Of a stretch of 6,258 nt of DNA, positions 1 to 5,122 are shown one piece after another. The notes below the pieces were generated by a model. That model was not told the origin of the DNA. It made no database searches and worked only from the letters and a program-made list of their open reading frames with translations. The stretch's first letter is position 1. Every line of letters starts with the position of its first letter. Source of the stretch: Candidatus Binatota bacterium (GTDB lineage Bacteria; Desulfobacterota; Binatia; Bin18); contig WTHE01000488.1 of assembly GCA_011523315.1 (NCBI GenBank), forward strand, positions 1 through 6,258, in the 5' to 3' direction. The position numbers and the translations under genes were made by a program.

Positions 1-436
1 GACCGTACACATCGGCATCCAGAATACCGACGCGCTGACCGGCCGAAGCCAGAGCGGCCGCCAGATTCGCCGAGACGGTGGATTTCCCAACCCCGCCCTT
101 GCCGCTGGCCACGGCAATGACGTGCTGAATACCCGGAATGTCTGGCTTGGGCGGCAGGGAGTGGGCCTGAGGCTGGGCTGCCGGTCGTTCCCCACCGCCG
201 GGTTGCAGGATTTCCACCTCAATCGGCAGCTCAACCTGGGCTGCCAGCGTGGCCTGCACATCGCGCCGGATCTGATCAATCACCTCTGTATTGCCGGTTG
301 AGGGCGCAACCTGAACCACCACCCGCGACACCCCGACGGCAATGTTCTTGACCATGCCAAAGGACACAATATCGCGGCTGAACCCGGGGTATTTGACGGT
401 TTTGAGGGACTCCAGCAGTTCTTGCGGACTTGGCAT
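1..436 (-). CDS. mrp: Mrp/ApbC-family Fe-S cluster carrier ATPase, downstream paralogue (3' part cut by window edge)
   Basis: Only the first 145 residues are visible; the frame is still open at base 1. Residues 1 to about 75 form a MIP18/DUF59-like domain (YPGFSRDIVSFGMV near residues 16-29). A Pro/Gln/Gly-rich linker (about 78-97) follows, then the start of a SIMIBI P-loop ATPase: deviant Walker A SGKGGVGKST at 111-120 and LDADVYG at 139-145. Mrp/Nbp35 ATPases are known to act as dimeric scaffolds or carriers that pass 4Fe-4S clusters to apoproteins in the cytosol. The ATG at 436 is chosen because a GAGAG ribosome binding site lies just upstream, immediately after the stop codon of the preceding gene (9-bp gap, so translational coupling is likely). 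It is clearly diverged from the upstream paralogue at 786-1865 (for example VKYPGFSRDIVSFG against IAYPGSKHDIVTLG), so this is not a recent duplication. The cluster-binding CxxC would lie outside the window and cannot be checked. Confidence 0.93.
   Translation of the reverse strand, partial: MPSPQELLESLKTVKYPGFSRDIVSFGMVKNIAVGVSRVVVQVAPSTGNTEVIDQIRRDVQATLAAQVELPIEVEILQPGGGERPAAQPQAHSLPPKPDIPGIQHVIAVASGKGGVGKSTVSANLAAALASAGQRVGILDADVYG
87..112. repeat. 26-bp exact direct repeat, copy 1 (Walker A of downstream mrp)
   Basis: This stretch is identical base for base to 1510-1535. Both copies encode the GKGGVGK Walker A loop of the two mrp paralogues. It reflects conserved coding plus shared codon choice rather than a mobile repeat, since identity drops on both sides. 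Its spacing (about 1.42 kb, same orientation) means homologous recombination here could delete DUF971 and fuse the two mrp genes. Confidence 0.8.
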
Positions 437-445
437 ACGTCTCTC

Positions 446-760
446 TTATTCGTGTTGTGACTCTTGCGACCGGCTTTCCGCAGCTCTTCCGAGTTCTCTC
501 AGGTAGTCGAAGGTATAAATGCCGTTTTCACAGTCCTTCCAGACGATGTTCAGGGCGTAGTTGCCGACCGGGCGGATATCCATCAGCTGCGGGTCGTCAA
601 CGCTGACAAAACTCCGCTCCCCGCTGTGGCCCTGGCACATCGCGCACGGGCACCAGCCGCGCAGATAGGCAAACGAGAACTCGCTCAGCTCGTCGTCATC
701 CCACAGGATGCGCAGCTGCTTGTCTTCGTCGATAGGGGTCACCAGAGTCGGTTTGGGCAT
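446..760 (-). CDS. DUF971 / gamma-butyrobetaine hydroxylase N-terminal-like (GBBH-N) small protein
   Basis: A 104-residue protein consisting of a single DUF971 domain: LRILWDDDE (16-24), YLRGWCPCAMCQG (32-44), RPVGNYALNIVW (63-74) and GIYTFDYLREL (80-90). In gamma-butyrobetaine hydroxylase this domain binds a structural zinc through three Cys and one His. Here C37, C39 and C42 match the Cys ligands, while the position aligning with the His (three residues before GIY) is C77. Stand-alone DUF971 proteins are commonly found beside or fused to Mrp ATPases, suggesting a role in Fe-S or metal handling, but their biochemistry is not established. The start at 760 is preferred over an upstream in-frame ATG at 892 because it has a GAGGAGA ribosome binding site 6 nt upstream, the extra 44 residues would overlap the preceding mrp gene, and those residues look like antisense composition. 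It lies 25 bp after one mrp paralogue and 9 bp before the other. Confidence 0.92.
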   Translation of the reverse strand: MPKPTLVTPIDEDKQLRILWDDDELSEFSFAYLRGWCPCAMCQGHSGERSFVSVDDPQLMDIRPVGNYALNIVWKDCENGIYTFDYLRELGRAAESRSQESQHE

Positions 761-785
761 AGCCGTTCTCCTCGTGGAGCCGATA

Positions 786-1865
786 TCAGTGCACGGGCTG
801 GCCCTGGCGCTGGACATTGAGATCGTCGGCTTCCATGACCCGTTGGGCAATCGCCCTGAACTCCTGGGAAACGGGATGCTCGGGCTCGGCAAGAATCAGC
901 GGCTTGCCCCGATCACCGCCCAGCCGGATATCTTCGACCAGCGGCACCTCACCCAAGACCGGCAGGCCGGTCTTTTTCGCTCCGCCCCGGCCAAAAATCT
1001 CTTCCTGGTGGTGGCACTCAGGACAGATATAGCGACTCATGTTTTCAATCACGCCCAGAATCGGAACCTGGACCTGTCTGAACATGGCAATCCCGCGCCG
1101 CACGTCGAGCAGCGCCACATCCTGCGGCGTCGTGACCACCACCCCGCCGTTGAGCGGGACTTCCTGGGCCAGCGTCAGCGCAATATCACCCGTGCCGGGC
1201 GGCAGATCGACAACCAGATACTCCAACTCACCCCAGATCACGTCGCGCAGAAATTGGCGGACAATGCCCATCACAATCGGCCCGCGCCAGATGACCGGGG
1301 ACGTGTCATCCACAAAAAACCCCATGGAAATGAGGCTGATGCCGTACTGTTCGACCGGATAGATCTTCTTATTATGGGCCGGCCGGGGCCTTGCCTGGGT
1401 GCCCATCATGAGCGGAACACTCGGCCCATACACGTCCGCATCGAGCAGACCAACGGTCTTGCCCAAGGCGCCGAGCGCCAAGCTCAGGTTCACCGCTACC
1501 GTAGACTTGCCAACCCCGCCCTTGCCGCTGGCCACCGCAATAATGCGCTGCACCCCAGGCACCACCGTCGGCTCTTTCATCTGGGGTCTGGCCTGGGCGC
1601 CGTGCTGGGCGTGTGGCTGTTCTTGCTGGCCGGGGATATGGACGTGCACCTGGTCAACCCCGGCTGCGGCTGACAGCGTCGCCACGATCCGGGCTCTCAG
1701 GTGCTGGAGCACCTGCTCCTGGGCATTGGTCGTCCGCAGATGGACCACAACCGTGCCGTCTTTCAGGCCGATATCCCCAACAAGGCCGAGCGTCACAATG
1801 TCGTGTTTTGAACCGGGGTAGGCGATCTGCTTGAGCTGAGCGCGAATGTCCGCTTCGCTTGGCAT
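786..1865 (-). CDS. mrp: Mrp/ApbC-family Fe-S cluster carrier ATPase, upstream paralogue (complete)
   Basis: A complete 359-residue Mrp protein, the usual family length. An N-terminal MIP18/DUF59-like domain (1 to about 75) and a His/Gln/Pro-rich linker (about 78-102) are followed by a P-loop ATPase with deviant Walker A SGKGGVGKST at 113-122, LDADVYGPS at 141-149 and the DLPPGTGD Walker B-like motif at 220-227. The CPEC motif at 281-284 supplies the paired Cys that, in characterised Mrp/Nbp35 proteins, bridge a 4Fe-4S cluster across the homodimer. The expected role is therefore ATP-dependent cluster carriage to target apoproteins in the cytosol. I chose the ATG at 1865 because AAGGAA lies about 6 nt upstream. 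An in-frame ATG nine codons earlier (1892) has no good ribosome binding site and its extra residues do not resemble the family. It is the first gene of a three-gene leftward operon with DUF971 and a second mrp, read from a promoter near 1966-1995. Confidence 0.96.
   Translation of the reverse strand: MPSEADIRAQLKQIAYPGSKHDIVTLGLVGDIGLKDGTVVVHLRTTNAQEQVLQHLRARIVATLSAAAGVDQVHVHIPGQQEQPHAQHGAQARPQMKEPTVVPGVQRIIAVASGKGGVGKSTVAVNLSLALGALGKTVGLLDADVYGPSVPLMMGTQARPRPAHNKKIYPVEQYGISLISMGFFVDDTSPVIWRGPIVMGIVRQFLRDVIWGELEYLVVDLPPGTGDIALTLAQEVPLNGGVVVTTPQDVALLDVRRGIAMFRQVQVPILGVIENMSRYICPECHHQEEIFGRGGAKKTGLPVLGEVPLVEDIRLGGDRGKPLILAEPEHPVSQEFRAIAQRVMEADDLNVQRQGQPVH
1510..1535. repeat. 26-bp exact direct repeat, copy 2 (Walker A of upstream mrp)
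   Basis: Second copy of the 26-bp identity with 87-112, lying over the Walker A codons of the complete mrp paralogue. See the entry at 87-112 for interpretation. Confidence 0.8.
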
Positions 1866-1939
1866 GGGTATTCCTTGAGACCAGTCGGGCAAGGCTGAGA
1901 CTCTCGCCCCTATTCTCTTTTTCCCAATCTTTTTAGTAA

Positions 1940-1981
1940 CTTACAGGACTCTTCGCCGAGCCCAGAATATAGACCTGTAAG
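1940..1981. promoter_or_regulatory. Inverted repeat flanking the mrp promoter -10 box (candidate operator)
   Basis: Arms CTTACAGGACT (1940-1950) and AGACCTGTAAG (1971-1981) are reverse complements at 10 of 11 positions, the outer 8 being perfect, with 20 bp between them. Arm centres are 31 bp apart, close to three helical turns. One arm lies in the spacer just upstream of the -10 box and the other just after the predicted start point. The upstream arm would not be transcribed, so a DNA operator fits better than an RNA hairpin. No known regulator consensus is claimed. Confidence 0.5.
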
Positions 1982-1995
1982 GTCCACTTCGTCAA
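1966..1995 (-). promoter_or_regulatory. Sigma70-type promoter of the mrp-DUF971-mrp operon
   Basis: Read on the minus strand, TTGACG (1995-1990, 5/6 to consensus) is followed after an 18-nt spacer by TATATT (1971-1966, 5/6 to consensus). Transcription would start near 1959, leaving an AT-rich leader of about 94 nt before the ATG at 1865. It sits between the stop of the upstream aldo/keto reductase gene and the first mrp gene, the expected place for an independent promoter. The call rests on pattern only. Confidence 0.6.
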
Positions 1996-2034
1996 GCCCG
2001 CCCTAGTTGACCAACGAGGTCCAAGGTCTTGTCC

Positions 2035-3063
2035 TCAGCCGACCATCTTCTTCGGACTCGGCTGCACATAGCCCAGCACCGGATGCGGCTGGTAGGGCTC
2101 TTCCAACCGCGTCACTTCCTCGGCACTCAACTCGATATCGACCGCCTCAAAGACTTCCTGCAAGTGGTGGAGCTTGGTTGCCCCGATGATCGGCGAGGTC
2201 ACCCCCGGCGCCTGCAACACCCAGGCACAGGCCAGTTGGGTCGGGCTCACGCCCCGTTCATGGGCCAGCTTCTCAACCGTCGCGGCAACGACAAAATCGT
2301 TCTCACGGAAATAATTCCTGTGGGCAAAGGCATCGGTCTGGGCACGTTTGGTCACCGATGCCCCCCCGTCGGGGTCCCGATTTCCGGCAAAAAACCCGCG
2401 CGCCAGCGGGCTCCACGGAATCAGTCCAACACCCTGGTCAAGACACAACGGGATCATTTCCCGCTCTTCTTCGCGGTAGATCAGGTTGTAGTGATTCTGC
2501 ATGGCGACAAAGCGCTGCCAGCCGTTTTCCTTGGCCAGGTACAGGGCCTTGGAAAACTGCCAGGCGGCCATGCTGCTGGCCCCCAGGTAACGCACCTTGC
2601 CGCTCTGAACCAGCGAATCAAGCGCCTCCAGGGTTTCCTCAATCGGCGTGTTAAAGTCCCAGCGGTGGATCTGGTACAGGTCGATGTAGTCCATGTTGAG
2701 CCGTCGCAAGGAATTCTCGCACGCCTCGATAATGTGTCTGCGGCTCAGGCCACTGCTGTTTTCTCCGGCCCGCATCTTGCCCCACACCTTGGTCGCCACC
2801 ACGATATCGTCACGCGCGGCCATCTCATTCAGCCAATGCCCGGTGATCTCCTCGCTCAGACCGATTGAGTACACATCGGCCGTATCAAAAAAATTCACCC
2901 CGGCCTCGAGCGCCAGCGCAAAATGCTCCCGCGCCTCGTCCATGCCCAGCGCCCAGTCGCGCGGGTTGGCCCAGTCGGGCTGCGGACCACCCCCGTAGCT
3001 CATGCACCCGAGACAGATGCGCGACACCGTCAGGCCCGTTTCACCAAGTCGTGCGTACTGCAT
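2035..3063 (-). CDS. YajO-like NADP-dependent aldo/keto reductase
   Basis: A complete 342-residue (beta/alpha)8 aldo/keto reductase, expected to reduce aldehydes or ketones (or the reverse) with NADPH in the cytosol. The catalytic tetrad is intact: D60 and Y65 in NFFDTADVYS (57-66), K92 in VATKVWGK, and H133 in YQIHRWD. PWSPLARGFF (216-225) and IIGATKLHHLQE (292-303) form the cofactor-binding C-terminal half. Stretches such as RVSRLCLGCM-like residues 13-21, QIHRWDFNTPIEETLEAL (131-148) and NHYNLIYREEEREMIPLC (190-207) closely recall E. coli YajO. YajO has been implicated in making 1-deoxyxylulose 5-phosphate from ribulose 5-phosphate, but the real substrate here is unknown. The ATG at 3063 has AGGGAGA about 5 nt upstream. 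It follows the dioxygenase gene by 21 bp, so the two are almost certainly co-transcribed. Family confidence is high; substrate confidence is low. Confidence 0.95.
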   Translation of the reverse strand: MQYARLGETGLTVSRICLGCMSYGGGPQPDWANPRDWALGMDEAREHFALALEAGVNFFDTADVYSIGLSEEITGHWLNEMAARDDIVVATKVWGKMRAGENSSGLSRRHIIEACENSLRRLNMDYIDLYQIHRWDFNTPIEETLEALDSLVQSGKVRYLGASSMAAWQFSKALYLAKENGWQRFVAMQNHYNLIYREEEREMIPLCLDQGVGLIPWSPLARGFFAGNRDPDGGASVTKRAQTDAFAHRNYFRENDFVVAATVEKLAHERGVSPTQLACAWVLQAPGVTSPIIGATKLHHLQEVFEAVDIELSAEEVTRLEEPYQPHPVLGYVQPSPKKMVG

Positions 3064-3084
3064 AGGTTCTCCCTGTGTCTCGCC

Positions 3085-3996
3085 CTAGTCTTGGACCACC
3101 CCGGCCAGACCGGCCTGCATGCGCTGGTGGCCCCAGATACTGCCCGAGGTGTGCAGCTGGACCTGCCAGGTCGCGTCATCAATCTCGCGCGCGCCCCAGC
3201 CGTACTCAACGGCGAAGCCCGACGGCGTCTGCATGTAGAAAGAGGTCATGTGGTCGTTGGTGTGCCGGCCCAGGCTCATCGTGATCGGAACCTCGCGATC
3301 CTGGCACAGGTAGTAGGTCGAGCCGACATCGTCCAGAGACTGCACCTGCAGCATGAAATGGTTCAGGCGCCTGGCGATTTTCGGCGATTCAATAAACGCA
3401 ATCGTGTGGTGACGCGGGTTGCAGTGGAAGAACGTGGCCTGAAAGCTGACGCCCGGCGCCGGGGTAATGTGGACATAATCGCTGATCCGCATGCCCAGCA
3501 CATCCCGATAAAAATGAATGCTCTGCTCGGCGTTATCGACCAGAATCACAAAATGCCCGAGCCCCAACTCGCCGGTCCGAAAGCCGGAGATGGGCCGGGG
3601 CGACTGAAACGGTTTCTCAAAGCTCATCAGCGGGCCGTAGAAAACTTCTGAGGGAATACCGTTCGGATCCTGGAACCGAATCAGACCCGCTACCCGTCGG
3701 ACGGCTTTTTCCTCGGCCGTGCCCGGGCTGACCTCGAAACCGGCCGCCTCCAGCTGTTCGGCCAGGGCGTGACAGGCGTGCTCGTCGGCCACCTCCCAGC
3801 CCAGATAGGCCACATCATCCCCGCCGTCGGGATGCACGGTGAAGCGATGGTGGTACTCATCCATACGCAGAAACAGGGAACCGTCCTCGTCCCGTCCGTT
3901 CGGCTGCAGGCCGAGGATATCGGCGGCAAAACGTTCCCACTCGTCAACGTCTCTCACACTCAGTCCGAGATAGCCCAGTTGTGTCACGCGTTCCAT
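3085..3996 (-). CDS. Type I extradiol (catechol meta-cleavage) dioxygenase, VOC superfamily, BphC/HsaC-like
   Basis: A complete 303-residue two-module vicinal-oxygen-chelate protein, the standard length for BphC and HsaC. Module 1 spans about 5-120 and is non-catalytic in the family. Module 2 spans about 143-270 and carries the 2-His-1-carboxylate Fe(II) ligands H148 (GLGHFV), H213 (LNHFML) and E264 (FAVEYGWG). Second-shell active-site residues are also present: H196 in NPRHHT, H245 in GRHTNDHM and Y254 in SFYMQTPSG. Such enzymes open catechols adjacent to the hydroxyls using O2; known substrates include 2,3-dihydroxybiphenyl and the catecholic steroid intermediate of HsaC. Residues LFLRMDEY (41-48) and FFHCNPRHHT (189-198) resemble HsaC as much as BphC, so I do not assign a substrate. 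The ATG at 3996 has AAAGGGG 5 nt upstream. It is the first gene of a two-gene unit with the aldo/keto reductase; no hydrolase or ferredoxin partner for a full meta pathway lies alongside. Confidence 0.94.
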   Translation of the reverse strand: MERVTQLGYLGLSVRDVDEWERFAADILGLQPNGRDEDGSLFLRMDEYHHRFTVHPDGGDDVAYLGWEVADEHACHALAEQLEAAGFEVSPGTAEEKAVRRVAGLIRFQDPNGIPSEVFYGPLMSFEKPFQSPRPISGFRTGELGLGHFVILVDNAEQSIHFYRDVLGMRISDYVHITPAPGVSFQATFFHCNPRHHTIAFIESPKIARRLNHFMLQVQSLDDVGSTYYLCQDREVPITMSLGRHTNDHMTSFYMQTPSGFAVEYGWGAREIDDATWQVQLHTSGSIWGHQRMQAGLAGVVQD

Positions 3997-4036
3997 GTGT
4001 GTCCCCTTTCTGCTGGCTGCTCTCCTGTCTCAGGCC

Positions 4037-4066
4037 CTTATACACAGCCCGGGGCGGTGCGTGCAA
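4037..4066 (-). promoter_or_regulatory. Candidate promoter of the dioxygenase-aldo/keto reductase unit
   Basis: On the minus strand TTGCAC (4066-4061) is followed after 18 nt by TATAAG (4042-4037), with TG directly before the -10. Transcription would begin near 4030, giving a leader of about 34 nt to the ATG at 3996. The -10 and -35 are each imperfect, so this is a reasonable but unproven call. Confidence 0.4.
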
Positions 4067-4123
4067 CGCTGAAGCGTCCGCAGCCACCGAATTGACGAGG
4101 AGCTGGCGACGCGGGAGGTTCGC

Positions 4124-4273
4124 ATGGCCAAGTTTGTGATGAGTTCCCTCAGCGGCGAGGACGACGTGCCCATGCCAACCGAAGACCCTGACCGGCTGGC
4201 GAAGTTCATGCTGGTCAGGGCAGGCATCCTTCTCATAGGCCTCCTGGTGCCTCTGTCCCACATCGCCGAGTAG
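4124..4273 (+). CDS. Small hypothetical protein with one hydrophobic segment
   Basis: A 49-codon ORF starting at ATG 4124 and ending at TAG 4271-4273. I do not recognise it. GGGAGG ends 5 nt before the ATG, a near-ideal ribosome binding site, and about 80% of codons end in G or C, as in the real genes around it. Residues 1-28 are polar and acidic (GEDDVPMPTEDPDR at 11-24). Residues about 29-44 (MLVRAGILLIGLLVPL) are hydrophobic and could form a single short membrane helix with K27 and R32 near its N-terminal end. The frame is open upstream to 4073 without another start. It lies in the divergent gap between the dioxygenase and crotonase genes. It might instead be the relic of a longer gene: the hydrophobic tail ends abruptly and nothing obviously coding continues after the stop. 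Confidence 0.45.
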   Translation: MAKFVMSSLSGEDDVPMPTEDPDRLAKFMLVRAGILLIGLLVPLSHIAE

Positions 4274-4307
4274 GAACAGGCGCCAAGAGCGACTCCTGCG
4301 GAGGTGA

Positions 4308-4339
4308 GCAGGGAGCCGCTCCAAAGCGGCGAGCCCTGC
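4308..4339 (+). other. Stem-loop abutting the crotonase promoter
   Basis: GCAGGG (4308-4313) pairs with CCCTGC (4334-4339), and GCCGCT (4315-4320) with AGCGGC (4325-4330). The loop is CCAA and there is a 1/3-nt internal loop. It ends exactly one base before the predicted -35 box. There is no T-tract on either strand, so a canonical intrinsic terminator for the small ORF is unlikely. It may be an operator-like dyad, or a Rho-type or weak terminator. Confidence 0.4.
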
Positions 4340-4368
4340 TTGACCAGGACAAACGGACAGGCGATAAA
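4340..4368 (+). promoter_or_regulatory. Candidate sigma70-type promoter of the crotonase gene
   Basis: TTGACC (4340-4345, 5/6 to consensus) and GATAAA (4363-4368, 4/6) are separated by the optimal 17 nt. The predicted start is near 4375, about 27 nt before the ATG at 4402 and its AGGAAG ribosome binding site (4389-4394). Confidence 0.5.
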
Positions 4369-4401
4369 AGCCGGAACAATCCGACTCCAGGAAGACTTAC
4401 G

Positions 4402-5106
4402 ATGTCACACGAACTCTTGCACTACGAACTCAAGGACGTAGTCGCCATCCTGCGGATCGACGACGGCAAGGCCAACGCGGTCAGCCACGCCTTTATCGAC
4501 GCGCTCAAGGCCGGTCTTGACCAGGCGGCTCAGGAAGCCCGGGCAGCCGTGATTGTCGGCCGACCCGGGCGTTTTTCAGCCGGTTTCGACCTGTCCGTGG
4601 TGCGCGACGGAGGCCCTGAGGCGGCCCGCGATCTGGTCACCGCCGGGGCAAAAATGTTGATGCAGATGTATGTCCATCCGCAACCGCTACTGGTTGCCTG
4701 TACCGGCCACGCCATTGCCGCCGGAGCCCTGATGCTCCTGGCCGCAGACACCCGTATCGGGGCCGAGGGCGATTTCAAGATCGGCCTCAATGAGGTCTCC
4801 ATCGGCATGAGCCTGCCGTCTTTTCTGGTCAGCCTGGCCCGCGAACGGCTGTCCAAACGGCACCTGACCCAGGCCACCATCCAGGCCCGCCTGTACGACC
4901 CGGCCGGGGCGGTTGACGCGGGTTTTCTGGACCGCGCGTGTCCGGCCGACACGCTCCTTGAGGAGACACTCCAAGAGGCAAGGCGGCTGGCCGAACTCCG
5001 CCCCGAGGCCTACCGCGACGCCAAACTCCGCAGCCGCCGGGCGGTGGCGGATGAGGTGCTGGCTACGCTTCAGGACGACCTGAACCGGCTGATGCCGGGC
5101 TCCTGA
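4402..5106 (+). CDS. EchA3-like crotonase / enoyl-CoA hydratase-isomerase family protein
   Basis: A complete 234-residue crotonase-fold protein, shorter than the 255-260 residues usual for bacterial enoyl-CoA hydratases but matching the short EchA3-like subgroup. DGKANAVS (21-28) is the N-terminal CoA-side motif. GRFSAGFDL (56-64) gives the first oxyanion-hole amide (A60/G61), and ACTGHAIAAGALMLLAADTR (99-118) the second (G108). Of the two catalytic glutamates of rat hydratase, the Glu164 equivalent is E131 (LNEVSIGM), but the Glu144 equivalent is M111. Ordinary syn-hydration of 2-enoyl-CoA is therefore doubtful; isomerase, hydrolase or another CoA-ester reaction is possible. Mycobacterial EchA3 has the same general layout (GHAIAMGAFLL, NEVAIGM). 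The ATG at 4402 has AGGAAG 7 nt upstream and its own candidate promoter. The gene is monocistronic as seen and converges on the LLM gene with a 16-bp gap. Confidence 0.93.
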   Translation: MSHELLHYELKDVVAILRIDDGKANAVSHAFIDALKAGLDQAAQEARAAVIVGRPGRFSAGFDLSVVRDGGPEAARDLVTAGAKMLMQMYVHPQPLLVACTGHAIAAGALMLLAADTRIGAEGDFKIGLNEVSIGMSLPSFLVSLARERLSKRHLTQATIQARLYDPAGAVDAGFLDRACPADTLLEETLQEARRLAELRPEAYRDAKLRSRRAVADEVLATLQDDLNRLMPGS

Positions 5107-5122
5107 CACCCGACACCCGGCT

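Larger units (their letters stand above)
1866..2034. other. 169-bp intergenic region upstream of the mrp operon
   Basis: Beyond the promoter (1966-1995) and inverted repeat (1940-1981), the leader-side sequence (about 1905-1940) is markedly A-rich on the transcribed minus strand compared with the GC-rich surroundings. I find no clear intrinsic terminator for the aldo/keto reductase gene whose stop is at 2035, so some read-through into the mrp operon is possible. Confidence 0.6.
3997..4401. other. 405-bp divergent intergenic region
   Basis: This gap separates the leftward dioxygenase-reductase unit from the rightward crotonase gene. It holds the leftward candidate promoter (4037-4066), the 49-codon small ORF (4124-4273), a stem-loop (4308-4339) and the rightward candidate promoter (4340-4368). 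Longer antisense frames crossing it have no family resemblance. I see no tRNA or other RNA gene in it. Confidence 0.7.

Noticed and set aside
761..892. N-terminal extension of the DUF971 protein to an ATG at 892
   Set aside because: It would overlap the mrp stop region by about 100 bp, the residues have antisense-like Ser/Pro/Arg composition, and a strong ribosome binding site supports the start at 760.
708..1673. Long plus-strand frame of 321 codons across the complete mrp gene
   Set aside because: It is antisense to a clear Mrp ATPase with all motifs; its translation is His/Arg/Pro-rich and matches no family.
3944..4324. Minus-strand 126-codon frame through the divergent intergenic region
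   Set aside because: It overlaps the start of the dioxygenase gene in another frame, shows no recognisable domain, and lies antisense to the better-supported small ORF.
5094..5121. GCCGGG/CCCGGC inverted repeat between the convergent crotonase and LLM genes as a bidirectional terminator
   Set aside because: Only a 6-bp stem with a 16-nt loop and no T-tract on either side; in GC-rich sequence this is easily chance.
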